NCBI RefSeq assembly: GCF_004363095.1
Contig: NZ_SNYO01000009.1
Location: 184,980 to 248,979, forward strand
Origin: Actinomycetospora succinea
GTDB lineage: Bacteria > Actinomycetota > Actinomycetes > Mycobacteriales > Pseudonocardiaceae
Direction: 5' to 3'
Length of the DNA stretch: 64,000 bases
The position numbers and the translations under genes are program-made. Below the pieces are notes generated by a model that saw only the letters and a list, made by a program, of their open reading frames with translations, did no database searches and had not been told where the DNA came from. Shown piece after piece: positions 26,220 to 34,325 of this stretch; position 1 is the stretch's first letter; every line of letters begins with the position of its first letter.

Positions 26220-26608
26220 GGGTAGGCGGCCAGCTCGACGAGGTTCTGGTCGGGGTCGCGGAGGTAGACGCTGCGCATCGGACCCCGCGCGCCGGTGCGG
26301 TCGACCGGGCCCTCCTCGATCGTCACGCCGGCTTCGGTGATGGCCCGCGCGACGTCCTCGATCGGCCCGTCGACGACGAAGCACAGGTCGCCGCTGCCCG
26401 GCGTCGGACGGAGGGCCTTGGGCTCGAACTCGCGACCCGCCTCGTGCAGGTTGATCTTCTGGTCGCCGAGGTGGAGCGCCGTGCGCCCCGAGAACGTCCG
26501 CTCTTCCATGCCGAGCAGGTCGACGTAGAAACCGACCGTGGCCCGGACGTCGGCCACGGTCAGCACGAGGTGGTCGAGGCTGCGCACGTGAGTGGAATGG
26601 GTCGCCAT
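26210..26608 (-). CDS. VOC-family (glyoxalase/dioxygenase fold) protein
   Basis: 132 residues from ATG 26608. The fold marks are LDHLVLTVADVRATVGFYVDLLGM and SVYLRDPDQNLVELAAYP, with a His at the first metal position and Glu in LVEL. Substrate unknown; relatives include glyoxalases, fosfomycin-resistance and ring-cleavage enzymes. The start is odd: the ATG is the centre of palindrome P3 and the first residues MATHSTHV are palindrome-encoded. The normal family start would be the GTG at 26587 (VRSLDHLVLTV). The stop lies in palindrome P2. Confidence 0.8.
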   Translation of the reverse strand: MATHSTHVRSLDHLVLTVADVRATVGFYVDLLGMEERTFSGRTALHLGDQKINLHEAGREFEPKALRPTPGSGDLCFVVDGPIEDVARAITEAGVTIEEGPVDRTGARGPMRSVYLRDPDQNLVELAAYPRA

Positions 26609-26630
26609 GGCGACCCATTCCACTCACGTG
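26585..26630. repeat. Palindrome P3
   Basis: Perfect 46-base palindrome centred on CCATGG; half-arm CACGTGAGTGGAATGGGTCG. It covers the 5' end of the VOC gene and ends five bases before the stop of the FAD oxidoreductase gene upstream on the same strand. P8 is a degenerate copy of the same arm. Confidence 0.93.
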
Positions 26631-26634
26631 GGCG

Positions 26635-27969
26635 TCAGCCCCTCAACCCCACCGTCCGGAACATCCCGGCCGGGTCGTAGGCCTCGCGGACGCCGGTGAG
26701 GAACGCCGTCGTCGCGTCGTCCCAGAGCGAGCCCATGCGCCCGCCCGCGGCCGGGCCCTGGAAGTTCGGCAGCCCGCCCATCGTCCACGGACGGACCGCG
26801 TCGACGACCCCGCGCGCCGCGGCGGGCGCGATCGCCGCGACCGGCGGGAACATCGGCGCCAGGGCGTAGAGCCCGAACGCCGCGTCCCGGCCCGCCACCG
26901 CGTCGTGCCGGCCCGCGCCGGCCTTCGCGATCGCCCCGCCGAAGTGCCGCAGCTCCGCCATGATCAGCGGGGTCTCGACGCCCGGGCCGGCCACGGCGAG
27001 CAGCGCGTCGACGGCCGCGGCGGGCAGGGCGGACAGCGTCGCCGAGTCGTCCCAGATCGGCATCGGGTCGGTCGGGTCCGAGTGGATCGCGTCGATCGCC
27101 GCGAACGGCATCTCGTCGACCATGTCCGCGATCGCCCCCGCCACCGCCCGCATCGGAGCGAGCAGCGCGGCGCCCTCCTCCGCGGTGCCCAGGTACGCGA
27201 AGCGCAGGTGGGCCACGAACGCGCCCTGCAGCGGCGGCGGCAGCGACGGGTCCGGGGGCAGGCGCAGCAGGGCGATCGAGGTCGACGCCTCGTCGGGCAG
27301 CGTCGCGACCCACTCCCGCCAGGCGTGCAGCAGCTGCGGCGACGCCTCGCCGGGGAAGAAGATCCCGCCGCCGTAGAGCCGGGACACCGGGTGCAGCGCG
27401 ATCTCCATCTCGGTGACGACGCCGAACCCGGCCTTGCCGCCGCGCAGGGCGTCGAAGAGGTCGGGCTCGCGGTCGGCGTCGACGTCGCGCTCGACGCCGT
27501 CGGCGGTGACGATCCGGATGCGGCGCACCTGGTCGGCGCCGGTGCCGAACGCCCGGGACAGCGGGCCGTGCCCGCCGCCGAGGCAGAACCCGACGACGCC
27601 GACGTGCGACGACGACCCGCAGATCGGCGCGAGCCCGTGCGGGGCGGCCTCGGCGATCACCTGCTTCCACGGGGCACCGCCGCCCACCACCGCGGTGCGG
27701 GCGACCGGGTCGACGCGGACGTCGTCGAGGTGGCGGGTGGAGATCAGCACGGAGCCGGCGAGGTCGGTGAGCAGCTGGTGGCCGGTGGCCTGCACGGTCA
27801 CGGCCCGGCCCTCCTCGCCCGCCCATCTGACCGCGGCGACCACGTCGGCGGGACTGCGGGCCTCCACGACCAGGTCGGGGCGTGGCGTCGTCGTCGTGGT
27901 GAACGGGGCGACGGCGGCGGCGTAGGTGGGGTCGGCGGGGGTCAGGGTGGGGACGGTCGGCACGCTCAT
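26635..27969 (-). CDS. FAD-linked oxidoreductase, berberine-bridge type
   Basis: 444 residues. The FAD_binding_4 domain has QATGHQ (near 60-65), where His is the usual 8-alpha-linked residue, and VGVVGFCLGGGHG (near 123-135), where Cys matches the second covalent FAD link. Bicovalent flavin is therefore likely. The C-terminal BBE segment includes FQGPAAGGRMGSLWDD. Such enzymes oxidise alcohols, sugars or aromatic compounds; the substrate is unknown. It follows the RidA gene by 34 bases and probably shares its transcript, under the divergent LuxR-type regulator. Confidence 0.85.
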   Translation of the reverse strand: MSVPTVPTLTPADPTYAAAVAPFTTTTTPRPDLVVEARSPADVVAAVRWAGEEGRAVTVQATGHQLLTDLAGSVLISTRHLDDVRVDPVARTAVVGGGAPWKQVIAEAAPHGLAPICGSSSHVGVVGFCLGGGHGPLSRAFGTGADQVRRIRIVTADGVERDVDADREPDLFDALRGGKAGFGVVTEMEIALHPVSRLYGGGIFFPGEASPQLLHAWREWVATLPDEASTSIALLRLPPDPSLPPPLQGAFVAHLRFAYLGTAEEGAALLAPMRAVAGAIADMVDEMPFAAIDAIHSDPTDPMPIWDDSATLSALPAAAVDALLAVAGPGVETPLIMAELRHFGGAIAKAGAGRHDAVAGRDAAFGLYALAPMFPPVAAIAPAAARGVVDAVRPWTMGGLPNFQGPAAGGRMGSLWDDATTAFLTGVREAYDPAGMFRTVGLRG

Positions 27970-28003
27970 GATCGGTGGTCTCCTTCGGGGATGCAGGGGT
28001 GGT

Positions 28004-28414
28004 TCAGCGGCCGGCGGTGGCGTCGATCTCGACGGCCATGCCGGGGAGGGCGAGGCGGGCGACCGCCACGAGGGTCGCGGGCGGGGTGGCGCCGGCGGCG
28101 TCGAGCCGCTCGGTGATCGCTCCGTACGACGCGAGGGCGGCGTCCATGTCGGTCACGTAGACGACGAGGCGGGTGACGTCGCGCAGGTCCATGCCGCCGC
28201 GGGCGAGGAGGTCCTCGACGTTCGCCATGGTCAGCGACATCTGGGCGCTCATGTCGCCCTCGTGCAGGAGCTGCCCGTCCGCGTCGATCGACCCCTGACC
28301 AGCCACGGTGAGTAGCTGCGCGGGTGCCGGGCGGAGCTGCGCCTGGTCGTAACGCAGCCCGGCGTTCCAGGTCGTCGGGTTGATCCGGTAGGGGGCGGTG
28401 AGCTGCTGTGTCAT
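28004..28414 (-). CDS. RidA-family enamine/imine deaminase
   Basis: 136 residues. RidA (YjgF) proteins hydrolyse reactive enamines and imines. Marks: LLTVAGQGSIDADGQLLHEGDMSAQ, VYVTDMDA and the active-site Arg in VARLALPGMAVEIDATA. The pairing with an FAD oxidase suggests it clears an imine formed by that oxidase. Divergent from the LuxR-type regulator, 113 bases apart. Confidence 0.88.
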   Translation of the reverse strand: MTQQLTAPYRINPTTWNAGLRYDQAQLRPAPAQLLTVAGQGSIDADGQLLHEGDMSAQMSLTMANVEDLLARGGMDLRDVTRLVVYVTDMDAALASYGAITERLDAAGATPPATLVAVARLALPGMAVEIDATAGR

Positions 28415-28527
28415 GCCGAGAAGCCTGCGCCGGAGATCGGCCGCCGCCCATCCCAGCGCTCTGGTGATTCCTCACCCCAGAAATCTGGGATGCCCCGTTC
28501 GTCGGAGCGCACGCTACAGTGCGTGAC

Positions 28528-29667
28528 ATGACCGCGGTGAGTGCCGAACGCGTGCGCACGCAGATCGACGGGCTCGCCGCGGCGGGTCTCGACTGGCCGA
28601 CGTTCGGGGCCGCCGCCATCGAGACGCTGCGCAAGGCGCTGCCGTTCTCCGCGGCGTGCCTCGCGACCGTCGACCCGGCCACCGAGCTCGTCACCGCGAC
28701 CGTCAAGTGGGGCGACGTCGACGACGAGCACGACCTCGAGTGGTCGTACTACGAGTACGAGGTCGAGGACGTCTACGACTTCCGCGAGGTGTCCCGCCGG
28801 CCGGGCGCGGTCGCCGCGCTGGGCGCCGAGACCGGCGGCGACCCGACCCGCTCGCGTCGCTACGCCGAGATGTTCGCCCCGGTCTGGGACTACTCCGACG
28901 AGCTGCGCGCGGGCCTGTCCGCCGACGGCGCGACCTGGGGCGGGCTCGCCCTGTTCCACCAGGGTGGGCGCACCTTCACGCTCGCCGAGCAGGAGTTCGT
29001 GACCTCGGTGTCCGCCGGGTTCGCGCGCGGTCTGCGGACGGGGCTGGTGGTCGGCGCCGCCGACCTCGCCGTGCTCGGGGACGGCAGCGGCCCGGCGGTG
29101 ATCGTGGTCGGCGCCGACGACGAGGTCGTGTCGGCGAACGTCGGGGCGCAGGAGCGCGTCACCGACCTCGGCGGCGGCCCGCTGGGCGACGCGCCGCTGC
29201 CCCAGGTCGTCTGCGCGATCGTCGGCGCGGCCCGGCGCCGCGCCGCCGACCCGGGCGCGCCGATGCCCCGGGCGCGCCTGCGGTCACGCTCCGGGCGCTG
29301 GGTCGTCGCGCACGCCTCGCCGATGGTCGGGCGCGGCGGCACGGTCGCCGACGTCGTCGTCACCCTCGAGGACGCCCGCCCGCCCGAGGTGATCCCGCTG
29401 GTCGTGGCCTCGTACGGGCTCACCGACCGCGAGCGCGACGTCGTCGGCCTCGTCCTCGCCGGCGTCGACACCGCCGACGTCGCCGCGCGCCTGCACCTGT
29501 CGGCGTACACCGTGCAGGACCACCTCAAGAAGATCTTCGCGAAGGTCGGCGTGCGCAGCCGCCGCGAGCTCATCGCGCGGATCTACAACGACCACTACGT
29601 CCCGCACCTCGTCGAGGGCGGCGCCCTGGCCCCGTCGGGCTGGTTCGCCGGTGCCTCCGGCAGGTGA
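28528..29667 (+). CDS. LuxR-type transcription regulator with N-terminal sensor domain
   Basis: 379 residues from ATG 28528 (a GTG lies three codons earlier). The N-terminal 1-170 is GAF-like (PFSAACLATVDPATELVTATV). The middle region is variable, and the C-terminal HTH (about 295-355) reads GLTDRERDVVGLVLAGVDTADVAARLH then VQDHLKKIFAKVGVRSRREL. It is not part of a two-component pair. Its position implies control of the divergent ridA-oxidase operon. Its TGA stop lies in palindrome P4. Confidence 0.85.
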   Translation: MTAVSAERVRTQIDGLAAAGLDWPTFGAAAIETLRKALPFSAACLATVDPATELVTATVKWGDVDDEHDLEWSYYEYEVEDVYDFREVSRRPGAVAALGAETGGDPTRSRRYAEMFAPVWDYSDELRAGLSADGATWGGLALFHQGGRTFTLAEQEFVTSVSAGFARGLRTGLVVGAADLAVLGDGSGPAVIVVGADDEVVSANVGAQERVTDLGGGPLGDAPLPQVVCAIVGAARRRAADPGAPMPRARLRSRSGRWVVAHASPMVGRGGTVADVVVTLEDARPPEVIPLVVASYGLTDRERDVVGLVLAGVDTADVAARLHLSAYTVQDHLKKIFAKVGVRSRRELIARIYNDHYVPHLVEGGALAPSGWFAGASGR

Positions 29668-29708
29668 GCAGTTCGGACGGCTATAGCCGTCCATAGTGCT
29701 CACCTGCC
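29659..29708. repeat. Palindrome P4
   Basis: 50 bases centred on CTATAG with three mismatched pairs; half-arm CAGGTGAGCAGTTCGGACGG. It contains the stop codon of the LuxR-type gene (29665-29667) and ends 21 bases before the sbnGH start, so it could end LuxR transcription or sit in the sbnGH leader. Confidence 0.88.
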
Positions 29709-29729
29709 CGCAGGGCACACTGGCGCCGC

Positions 29730-31634
29730 GTGAAGGGGCTCTTCGTGGCGACGCCGTCGCCCGCGCTGGTCGAGATGGTCGGCGCCGCCGGGTACGACGT
29801 GGCGATCCTCGACGCCGAGCACGCGCTGGTGTCGCCGGACACGCTCCAGGAGATGATCCGCGCCGCCGAGGTGTCCGGGGTGGCGCCGTGGGTGCGGGTG
29901 CCCGAGCACGACCCGGGGTTCGTGCTGCGCGTGCTCGACGCGGGCGCGACGGGCGTGGTGATCCCGCACGTGCGGTGCCGCGCCGACGTCGAGGCCGTCG
30001 TCCGCGCCGCCCGCTACGCCCCCGACGGGATGCGGTCGCTGAACTCGGGGCGCATGGTCGGCTACGGCCGTACGGACCTCGTCACGCACGTGACGACGGC
30101 CCGGCCCACGATCGTCGCCATGATCGAGGACGCCGAGGCGCTCGACGTCATCGACGAGATCGTGACCACGCCCGGGCTGGACATGGTGCTCGAGGGCGCC
30201 GCGGACCTGTCCCAGTCGCTCGGCGTCCCGTGGCGGACGCGGCACCCGGTCGTCCGGCGCGCGGTCGACCGGGTCCACGCGGCGTGCGTGCGAGCCGGCA
30301 CCAGGTTCTGCGCCCTCCCCCGCGTCCCCGCCGACCACGCCCGCTGGCAGGCCCGCGGCGTCACCGACGTCGTCCTCGGCGAGGAGCGCTCGCTGGCCGT
30401 CCGCGCCTTCCGGTCCCATGTGAGCGGAATTCCCGGCTATACCCGGGAATTCCGCTCACACAGCGACGTGATCGCTGCCCAGGACCGGCCCGTGTGCGTG
30501 TTCTCCTACGACGTCGGGGCGCTGCGGGAGCACGCGCGGGCGGTCGTCGCCGCGCTGCCCGACCGGTGCCGCATGTTCTACGCGGTGAAGGCGAACTCCG
30601 ACGAGCGGGTCGTGGCCGCGCTCGACGGGATCGTCGCCGGCTTCGAGGTCGCGTCCGGGGGCGAGCTGCGGGTCGTCGGCGACGCCGCTCCGGACGCGCC
30701 GGTGCTCATGGGCGGCCCGGTGCCGACCGACGCCGAGTTCGCCGACGGGGTCGCGGCGGGGTGCACGAGATTCCACATCGAGAGCGTCCTGGGCCTGCAC
30801 CGGCTCGCCGACGCCGCGACGGCCGCGGGCACGACCGCCGACGTCCTCCTGCGCGTCAACCTCGCCGGCCCGTTCCCCGACGCGACGATCGCGATGGCCG
30901 GGCGCCCGACCCAGTTCGGGATCGACGAGACCGACCTGCCCGCCGCGGTCGCCGCCGCCACGGCGCTCCCGGGCCTGCGGCTGGCGGGCTTCCACCTGCA
31001 CTCGCTGTCGAACAACCTCGACCCCGCCACCCACCTCGCGATGCTCGCCCACTACCGCGACGCCGTCCTGGGGTGGGAGGAGCGCTTCGGGGTGCGCGCG
31101 GAGGTCGTCAACGTCGGCGGCGGCATCGGCGTCGACTACGCCGCGCTCGACCGCCCCTTCGACTGGGCGGCGTTCTGCCGCGGCCTCGCCGACCTGCTGA
31201 CGACCTTCCCCGCCCACTGGCGCGAGATCGACTTCGAGTGCGGGCGCTTCCTCGTCGCGCACTGCGGCGTCTACGCCGCCGAGGTGCTCGACGTGAAGCA
31301 CACCCACGGCCGCGCCTACGCCCTGCTGCGCGGCGGCAACCACCACTTCCGCCTGCCGTCCTCGTGGGCGCACAGCCACCCGTTCCACGTCGTGCCCGTC
31401 GACGCCTGGCCGGAGGACCGACCGCGCCCGGAGGTCGCCGGCGAGGAGGTGACGATCTGCGGGGAGCTCTGCACCCCCAAGGACACGCTCGCCCGCGCGC
31501 CCGTCGAGCGGCTGCGGGCCGGCGACGTCGTCGTCTTCGAGGCGGCGGGCGCCTACGGCTGGGACATCTCCCACCACGACTTCCTGCGCCACCCGCACCC
31601 CGAGCGCGTGTTCTTCACCCCTCAGCCGGCCTGA
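29730..31634 (+). CDS. sbnGH: Fused SbnG-like citrate synthase and SbnH-like decarboxylase
   Basis: 634 residues, one uninterrupted frame. Residues 1-228 are an HpcH/HpaI-fold aldolase like SbnG, which makes citrate for staphyloferrin B: DAEHALVSPDTL, metal ligands Glu in MIEDAEALD and Asp in GAADLSQSLG. Residues 248-634 are a fold-III PLP decarboxylase like SbnH: PLP Lys287 in FYAVKANSD, AMAGRPTQFGI, SLSNNLDPATH, NVGGGIGVDY, FECGRFLVAH, GELCTPKD and AYGWDISHHDFL, blocks I recall from Staphylococcus SbnH. Between them, residues 230-243 are translated palindrome P5. Separate sbnG and sbnH genes in that order are normal. An internal GTG at 30468 could still start a free SbnH. The N-terminus is about 12 residues shorter than usual. 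It overlaps the kinase gene by 13 bases at the 3' end. Confidence 0.87.
   Translation: MKGLFVATPSPALVEMVGAAGYDVAILDAEHALVSPDTLQEMIRAAEVSGVAPWVRVPEHDPGFVLRVLDAGATGVVIPHVRCRADVEAVVRAARYAPDGMRSLNSGRMVGYGRTDLVTHVTTARPTIVAMIEDAEALDVIDEIVTTPGLDMVLEGAADLSQSLGVPWRTRHPVVRRAVDRVHAACVRAGTRFCALPRVPADHARWQARGVTDVVLGEERSLAVRAFRSHVSGIPGYTREFRSHSDVIAAQDRPVCVFSYDVGALREHARAVVAALPDRCRMFYAVKANSDERVVAALDGIVAGFEVASGGELRVVGDAAPDAPVLMGGPVPTDAEFADGVAAGCTRFHIESVLGLHRLADAATAAGTTADVLLRVNLAGPFPDATIAMAGRPTQFGIDETDLPAAVAAATALPGLRLAGFHLHSLSNNLDPATHLAMLAHYRDAVLGWEERFGVRAEVVNVGGGIGVDYAALDRPFDWAAFCRGLADLLTTFPAHWREIDFECGRFLVAHCGVYAAEVLDVKHTHGRAYALLRGGNHHFRLPSSWAHSHPFHVVPVDAWPEDRPRPEVAGEEVTICGELCTPKDTLARAPVERLRAGDVVVFEAAGAYGWDISHHDFLRHPHPERVFFTPQPA
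30419..30460. repeat. Palindrome P5, inside the sbnGH reading frame
   Basis: 42 bases centred on CTATA(C) with one mismatch; half-arm GTGAGCGGAATTCCCGG. In the sbnGH frame it reads VSGIPGYTREFRSH with no stop. P10 at 59.4 kb has the same core with two changes per arm. Confidence 0.92.
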
Positions 31635-33244
31635 CGCTGCCCGTCGATCTTCCAGATGCCGTCGGACTCCACCAGCCGGAACACCGTGCGCTCGTCGACC
31701 TCGCGGCCGTCGGCGTAGCGGTAGGTCACGGTCGCGTCGACCTCGTCGCCGCCCGCGGGCGACACCCCGCGCACGGTGACCTGCGCGATCGTGCTCCAGA
31801 AGCCGCGGTAGCCCTCGAACCCGCCCGCCGTGCCCTCCTGGAAGGACGGGGTGAGCCGCTGCCAGCCCTCGTCGAGCCGGTCCGGGATGAGCGCGTAGTA
31901 GTCGATCACGGCCTGCTGGCGGGCCTGGTCCTCCGCGCTGCCGGGGAGCGACGCCGACCCGCTCGAGCTCTCGGCGCCCGGGGCGTCCGGCGCGGCCGTG
32001 CTGCCCGGCACGGAGGCGCCCGGCCGTCCGGTGACCGACCCGAGCAGCGCGGCCACCACCACCGCGATCACGGCGACGAGCGCCAGACCCGCGACGACCC
32101 ACGGCCACCGACGCCGGCGGGTGCCCTGCTCCGGCTCCGGGTCCGCCTCGGCCACCGGCGCGGTCGTCGCCGGCCGGGTGTCGGGACGGGTGTCGGGGCC
32201 GGTCCCCTCGGCGGCGGCCGGACGCGGGGGCGCCGCGACGGGCGCGGCCGCCGGCGGGGCGGACGACGGCGGCGCGGACGAGGGGGCCGACGGCGGGGGC
32301 GGTGACGGCGACGGTGACGGCGACGGCGGTGGTGGCGAGGACGGCGGCGGCGCGACGGGAGGACCGGGCTCCGGGCGCGTCAGGATCGGCGTCACCGGCC
32401 CCTCCTCGGTGCCGGCGTCCGCGGCCAGGAGCCGGGCGAGCTCGTCGCGGACCTGGTCCATGGTCGGGCGGCGCTCGGGCTCGGGCCGCAGCAGCGCCTC
32501 GATGAGCGCGGTGATCGGCCCGCGGTGCTCCGGCGGCGCGTACTCCCCGGACGCCACGCGGTGCAGCACGGCGAGCGGGTTGTCGCCGGTGCCGAAGGGC
32601 GGGGTGCCCTCGAGCGCCGCGTAGAGCGTCGAGCCGAGCGAGTACACGTCGGAGCGGAAGTCGGCGGTGCCGCCGCGGGCGACCTCGGGCGCGAGGTAGG
32701 CCGGGGTGCCGGCCATCATCCCGGTCGAGGTGAGCGTGACGTCGTCGACGGCGCGGGCGATGCCGAAGTCGGTGACCTTCGCGAGCCCGTCGTCGGCGAG
32801 CAGCACGTTGCCGGGCTTGACGTCGCGGTGCACGATCCCGGCCTCGTGAGCCGCCGCGAGCGCGTCGGCGACCTGGCGCCCGACCTTCGCCACCCGGTCG
32901 CCGACGAGCGGCCCGTGGGCGACGAGGACCTCGGCGAGGCTGCGCGACGCGAGGTACTCCATGACGAGCCACGGCCGGTCCTCGTGCTCGACGACGTCGT
33001 AGACCGCGATGGCGTGGGGGTGGTGCAGCCGCGCGATCATCCGGCCCTCGCGGAACACGCGGCGGTGCGCCTGCTCCCGCGCCTCGTCGTCGGCGCCGGC
33101 CGGCAGGGAGACCTGCTTGAGCGCGACCTCGCGACGCAGCCGCTCGTCCTCGGCGCGCCACACGACACCCATCGCGCCCTGGCCGACCCGCGTCCGGACG
33201 CGGTAGCGCTCGGCGATCAGCTCGCCCTCGTCGGCCACCCGCAC
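31622..33244 (-). CDS. PknB-type serine/threonine protein kinase
   Basis: 540 residues. The kinase domain is about 13-272: glycine loop GQGAMGVV (21-28), Lys43, HRDVKPGN, DFG and APE. A Pro/Ser-rich linker (about 290-380) leads to one membrane helix (WPWVVAGLALVAVIAVVVAA, near 385-405). The external C-terminal domain (about 430-540) looks like an NTF2-like small domain (VIDYYALIPDRLDEGWQRL, WSTIAQVTVRGV), not PASTA repeats. It should sense something outside and phosphorylate cytoplasmic targets. It overlaps sbnGH convergently by 13 bases. Confidence 0.92.
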   Translation of the reverse strand: MRVADEGELIAERYRVRTRVGQGAMGVVWRAEDERLRREVALKQVSLPAGADDEAREQAHRRVFREGRMIARLHHPHAIAVYDVVEHEDRPWLVMEYLASRSLAEVLVAHGPLVGDRVAKVGRQVADALAAAHEAGIVHRDVKPGNVLLADDGLAKVTDFGIARAVDDVTLTSTGMMAGTPAYLAPEVARGGTADFRSDVYSLGSTLYAALEGTPPFGTGDNPLAVLHRVASGEYAPPEHRGPITALIEALLRPEPERRPTMDQVRDELARLLAADAGTEEGPVTPILTRPEPGPPVAPPPSSPPPPSPSPSPSPPPPSAPSSAPPSSAPPAAAPVAAPPRPAAAEGTGPDTRPDTRPATTAPVAEADPEPEQGTRRRRWPWVVAGLALVAVIAVVVAALLGSVTGRPGASVPGSTAAPDAPGAESSSGSASLPGSAEDQARQQAVIDYYALIPDRLDEGWQRLTPSFQEGTAGGFEGYRGFWSTIAQVTVRGVSPAGGDEVDATVTYRYADGREVDERTVFRLVESDGIWKIDGQRQAG

Positions 33245-33312
33245 TCCTCGTCTCGGTCCGGTCGGTGCCGGGAGTCTGCCCGAGACGGGCGACGATCATG
33301 TGGGTGACTTGC

Positions 33313-34176
33313 TCAGCGCGTCGGGAGCGTGAACCCGCCGGTCATGAGCTCGTAGCTCATCTCGTGCACGTCCTGCGTGGTGACGAGGTCGATCCCCCGG
33401 CGCGCGGCCTCGGCGCGCGCGGCGCCGAACGTCGCGTCGGAGTCCTCGTGCGAGCGCCCGCGCGTCCAGTAGCGGATGGCGTGGCAGTGGCTGCGCGCGA
33501 GCCCACGGTCGAGGCGCAGGTGCTCGCGGATCGCCTTCACCGCGTGCCCCTCCCCCGCGACCCACGCGGCGACCCCGGCGGTGACCGCCAGGTCGCGCAC
33601 CGCGTCCTCGAGCGACCCGGCGAGCGTCCGGTGGACCCAGGTGACGGGACGGGCGAGGTCCAGCTCGTCGTCGGGCTCCGCGACCTCGACGACCGTCCGG
33701 ACCTCGAGCTCCGGCGGCAGCGCCTCGTGCAGCGCCGCGATCGCCGGCAGCGCGGCCTCGTCGCCGGCGAGCAGGACCGCGCGGGCGTCCGCGGGCGGCG
33801 TCCAGCCGCCGCCAGGGCCGACGACGCCCACCGGGTCGCCGGGGCGGGCGGCGCACGCCCACCGGCCCGCCGCGGAGTCTCCGTGCAGCGCGATGTCGAT
33901 GGTCATCTCGCCGCGGACGGTGTCGAGCCGGCGCACCGTCATGCTGCGCGCGTAGGGCCGCGGCGCGTGCGCGGGCCAGACGAGCCCCGACGGCCCGGAG
34001 ACCGGGAGGGTGACCTCACCCCCCGGGTCGCCGAAGAGCAGGCGGACGTGGGCGCCCGGCGCCACCGACTCCACCGAATGCAGCGCGTCGCCGCCGACCG
34101 TGATCCGCCGCATACGCGGCGTGAGCTGGGACGAACCGGTCACGCGCAGGCCGGGCAGCACCGCCATCCTCGCCAC
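33313..34176 (-). CDS. Siderophore-interacting FAD-binding reductase (SIP family)
   Basis: 287 residues from GTG 34176, which has GGGAGG at good spacing; a GTG at 34185 overlaps that ribosome site and an ATG lies at 34167. The SIP family releases iron from ferric siderophores by reduction, in the cytoplasm. Marks: LTPRMRRITVGG, the FAD-binding ARSMTVRRLD, GPGGGW, LLAGDEAALPAIAALHEALP and AWVAGEGHAVKAIREHLR, then the SIP C-terminal WTRGRSHED. A strong iron box lies about 30 bases upstream. It is the reduction step for the sbn-type siderophore by context, though it could serve others. Confidence 0.9.
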   Translation of the reverse strand: MARMAVLPGLRVTGSSQLTPRMRRITVGGDALHSVESVAPGAHVRLLFGDPGGEVTLPVSGPSGLVWPAHAPRPYARSMTVRRLDTVRGEMTIDIALHGDSAAGRWACAARPGDPVGVVGPGGGWTPPADARAVLLAGDEAALPAIAALHEALPPELEVRTVVEVAEPDDELDLARPVTWVHRTLAGSLEDAVRDLAVTAGVAAWVAGEGHAVKAIREHLRLDRGLARSHCHAIRYWTRGRSHEDSDATFGAARAEAARRGIDLVTTQDVHEMSYELMTGGFTLPTR

Positions 34177-34207
34177 GCGCCCCACCTCCCGATCGCCCGA
34201 ATGCGAG

Positions 34208-34226
34208 GAAGGCTAGCCTCACCAAG
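34208..34226 (-). promoter_or_regulatory. IdeR/DmdR iron box upstream of the SIP gene
   Basis: GAAGGCTAGCCTCACCAAG on the plus strand matches the dyad consensus TTAGGTTAGCCTAACCTAA at 13 of 19 positions, including the whole TAGCCT core. It lies directly before the SIP ribosome site, where a repressor would block transcription when iron is plentiful. Confidence 0.7.
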
Positions 34227-34325
34227 CTGGATCGAGCCACCCCGGAACCGTCCGGGGCGCCGAGCGGGTTCCGAGACACGTCGACACGCCGACGGCGCCC
34301 GGGAACACCACCCGGGCGCGGGACG

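Noticed and set aside
29730..31634. Diaminopimelate decarboxylase LysA for the C-terminal half
   Set aside because: The GRPTQFG, SLSNNLD and YGWDISHHDF blocks are of SbnH type; LysA has different substrate-loop sequences.
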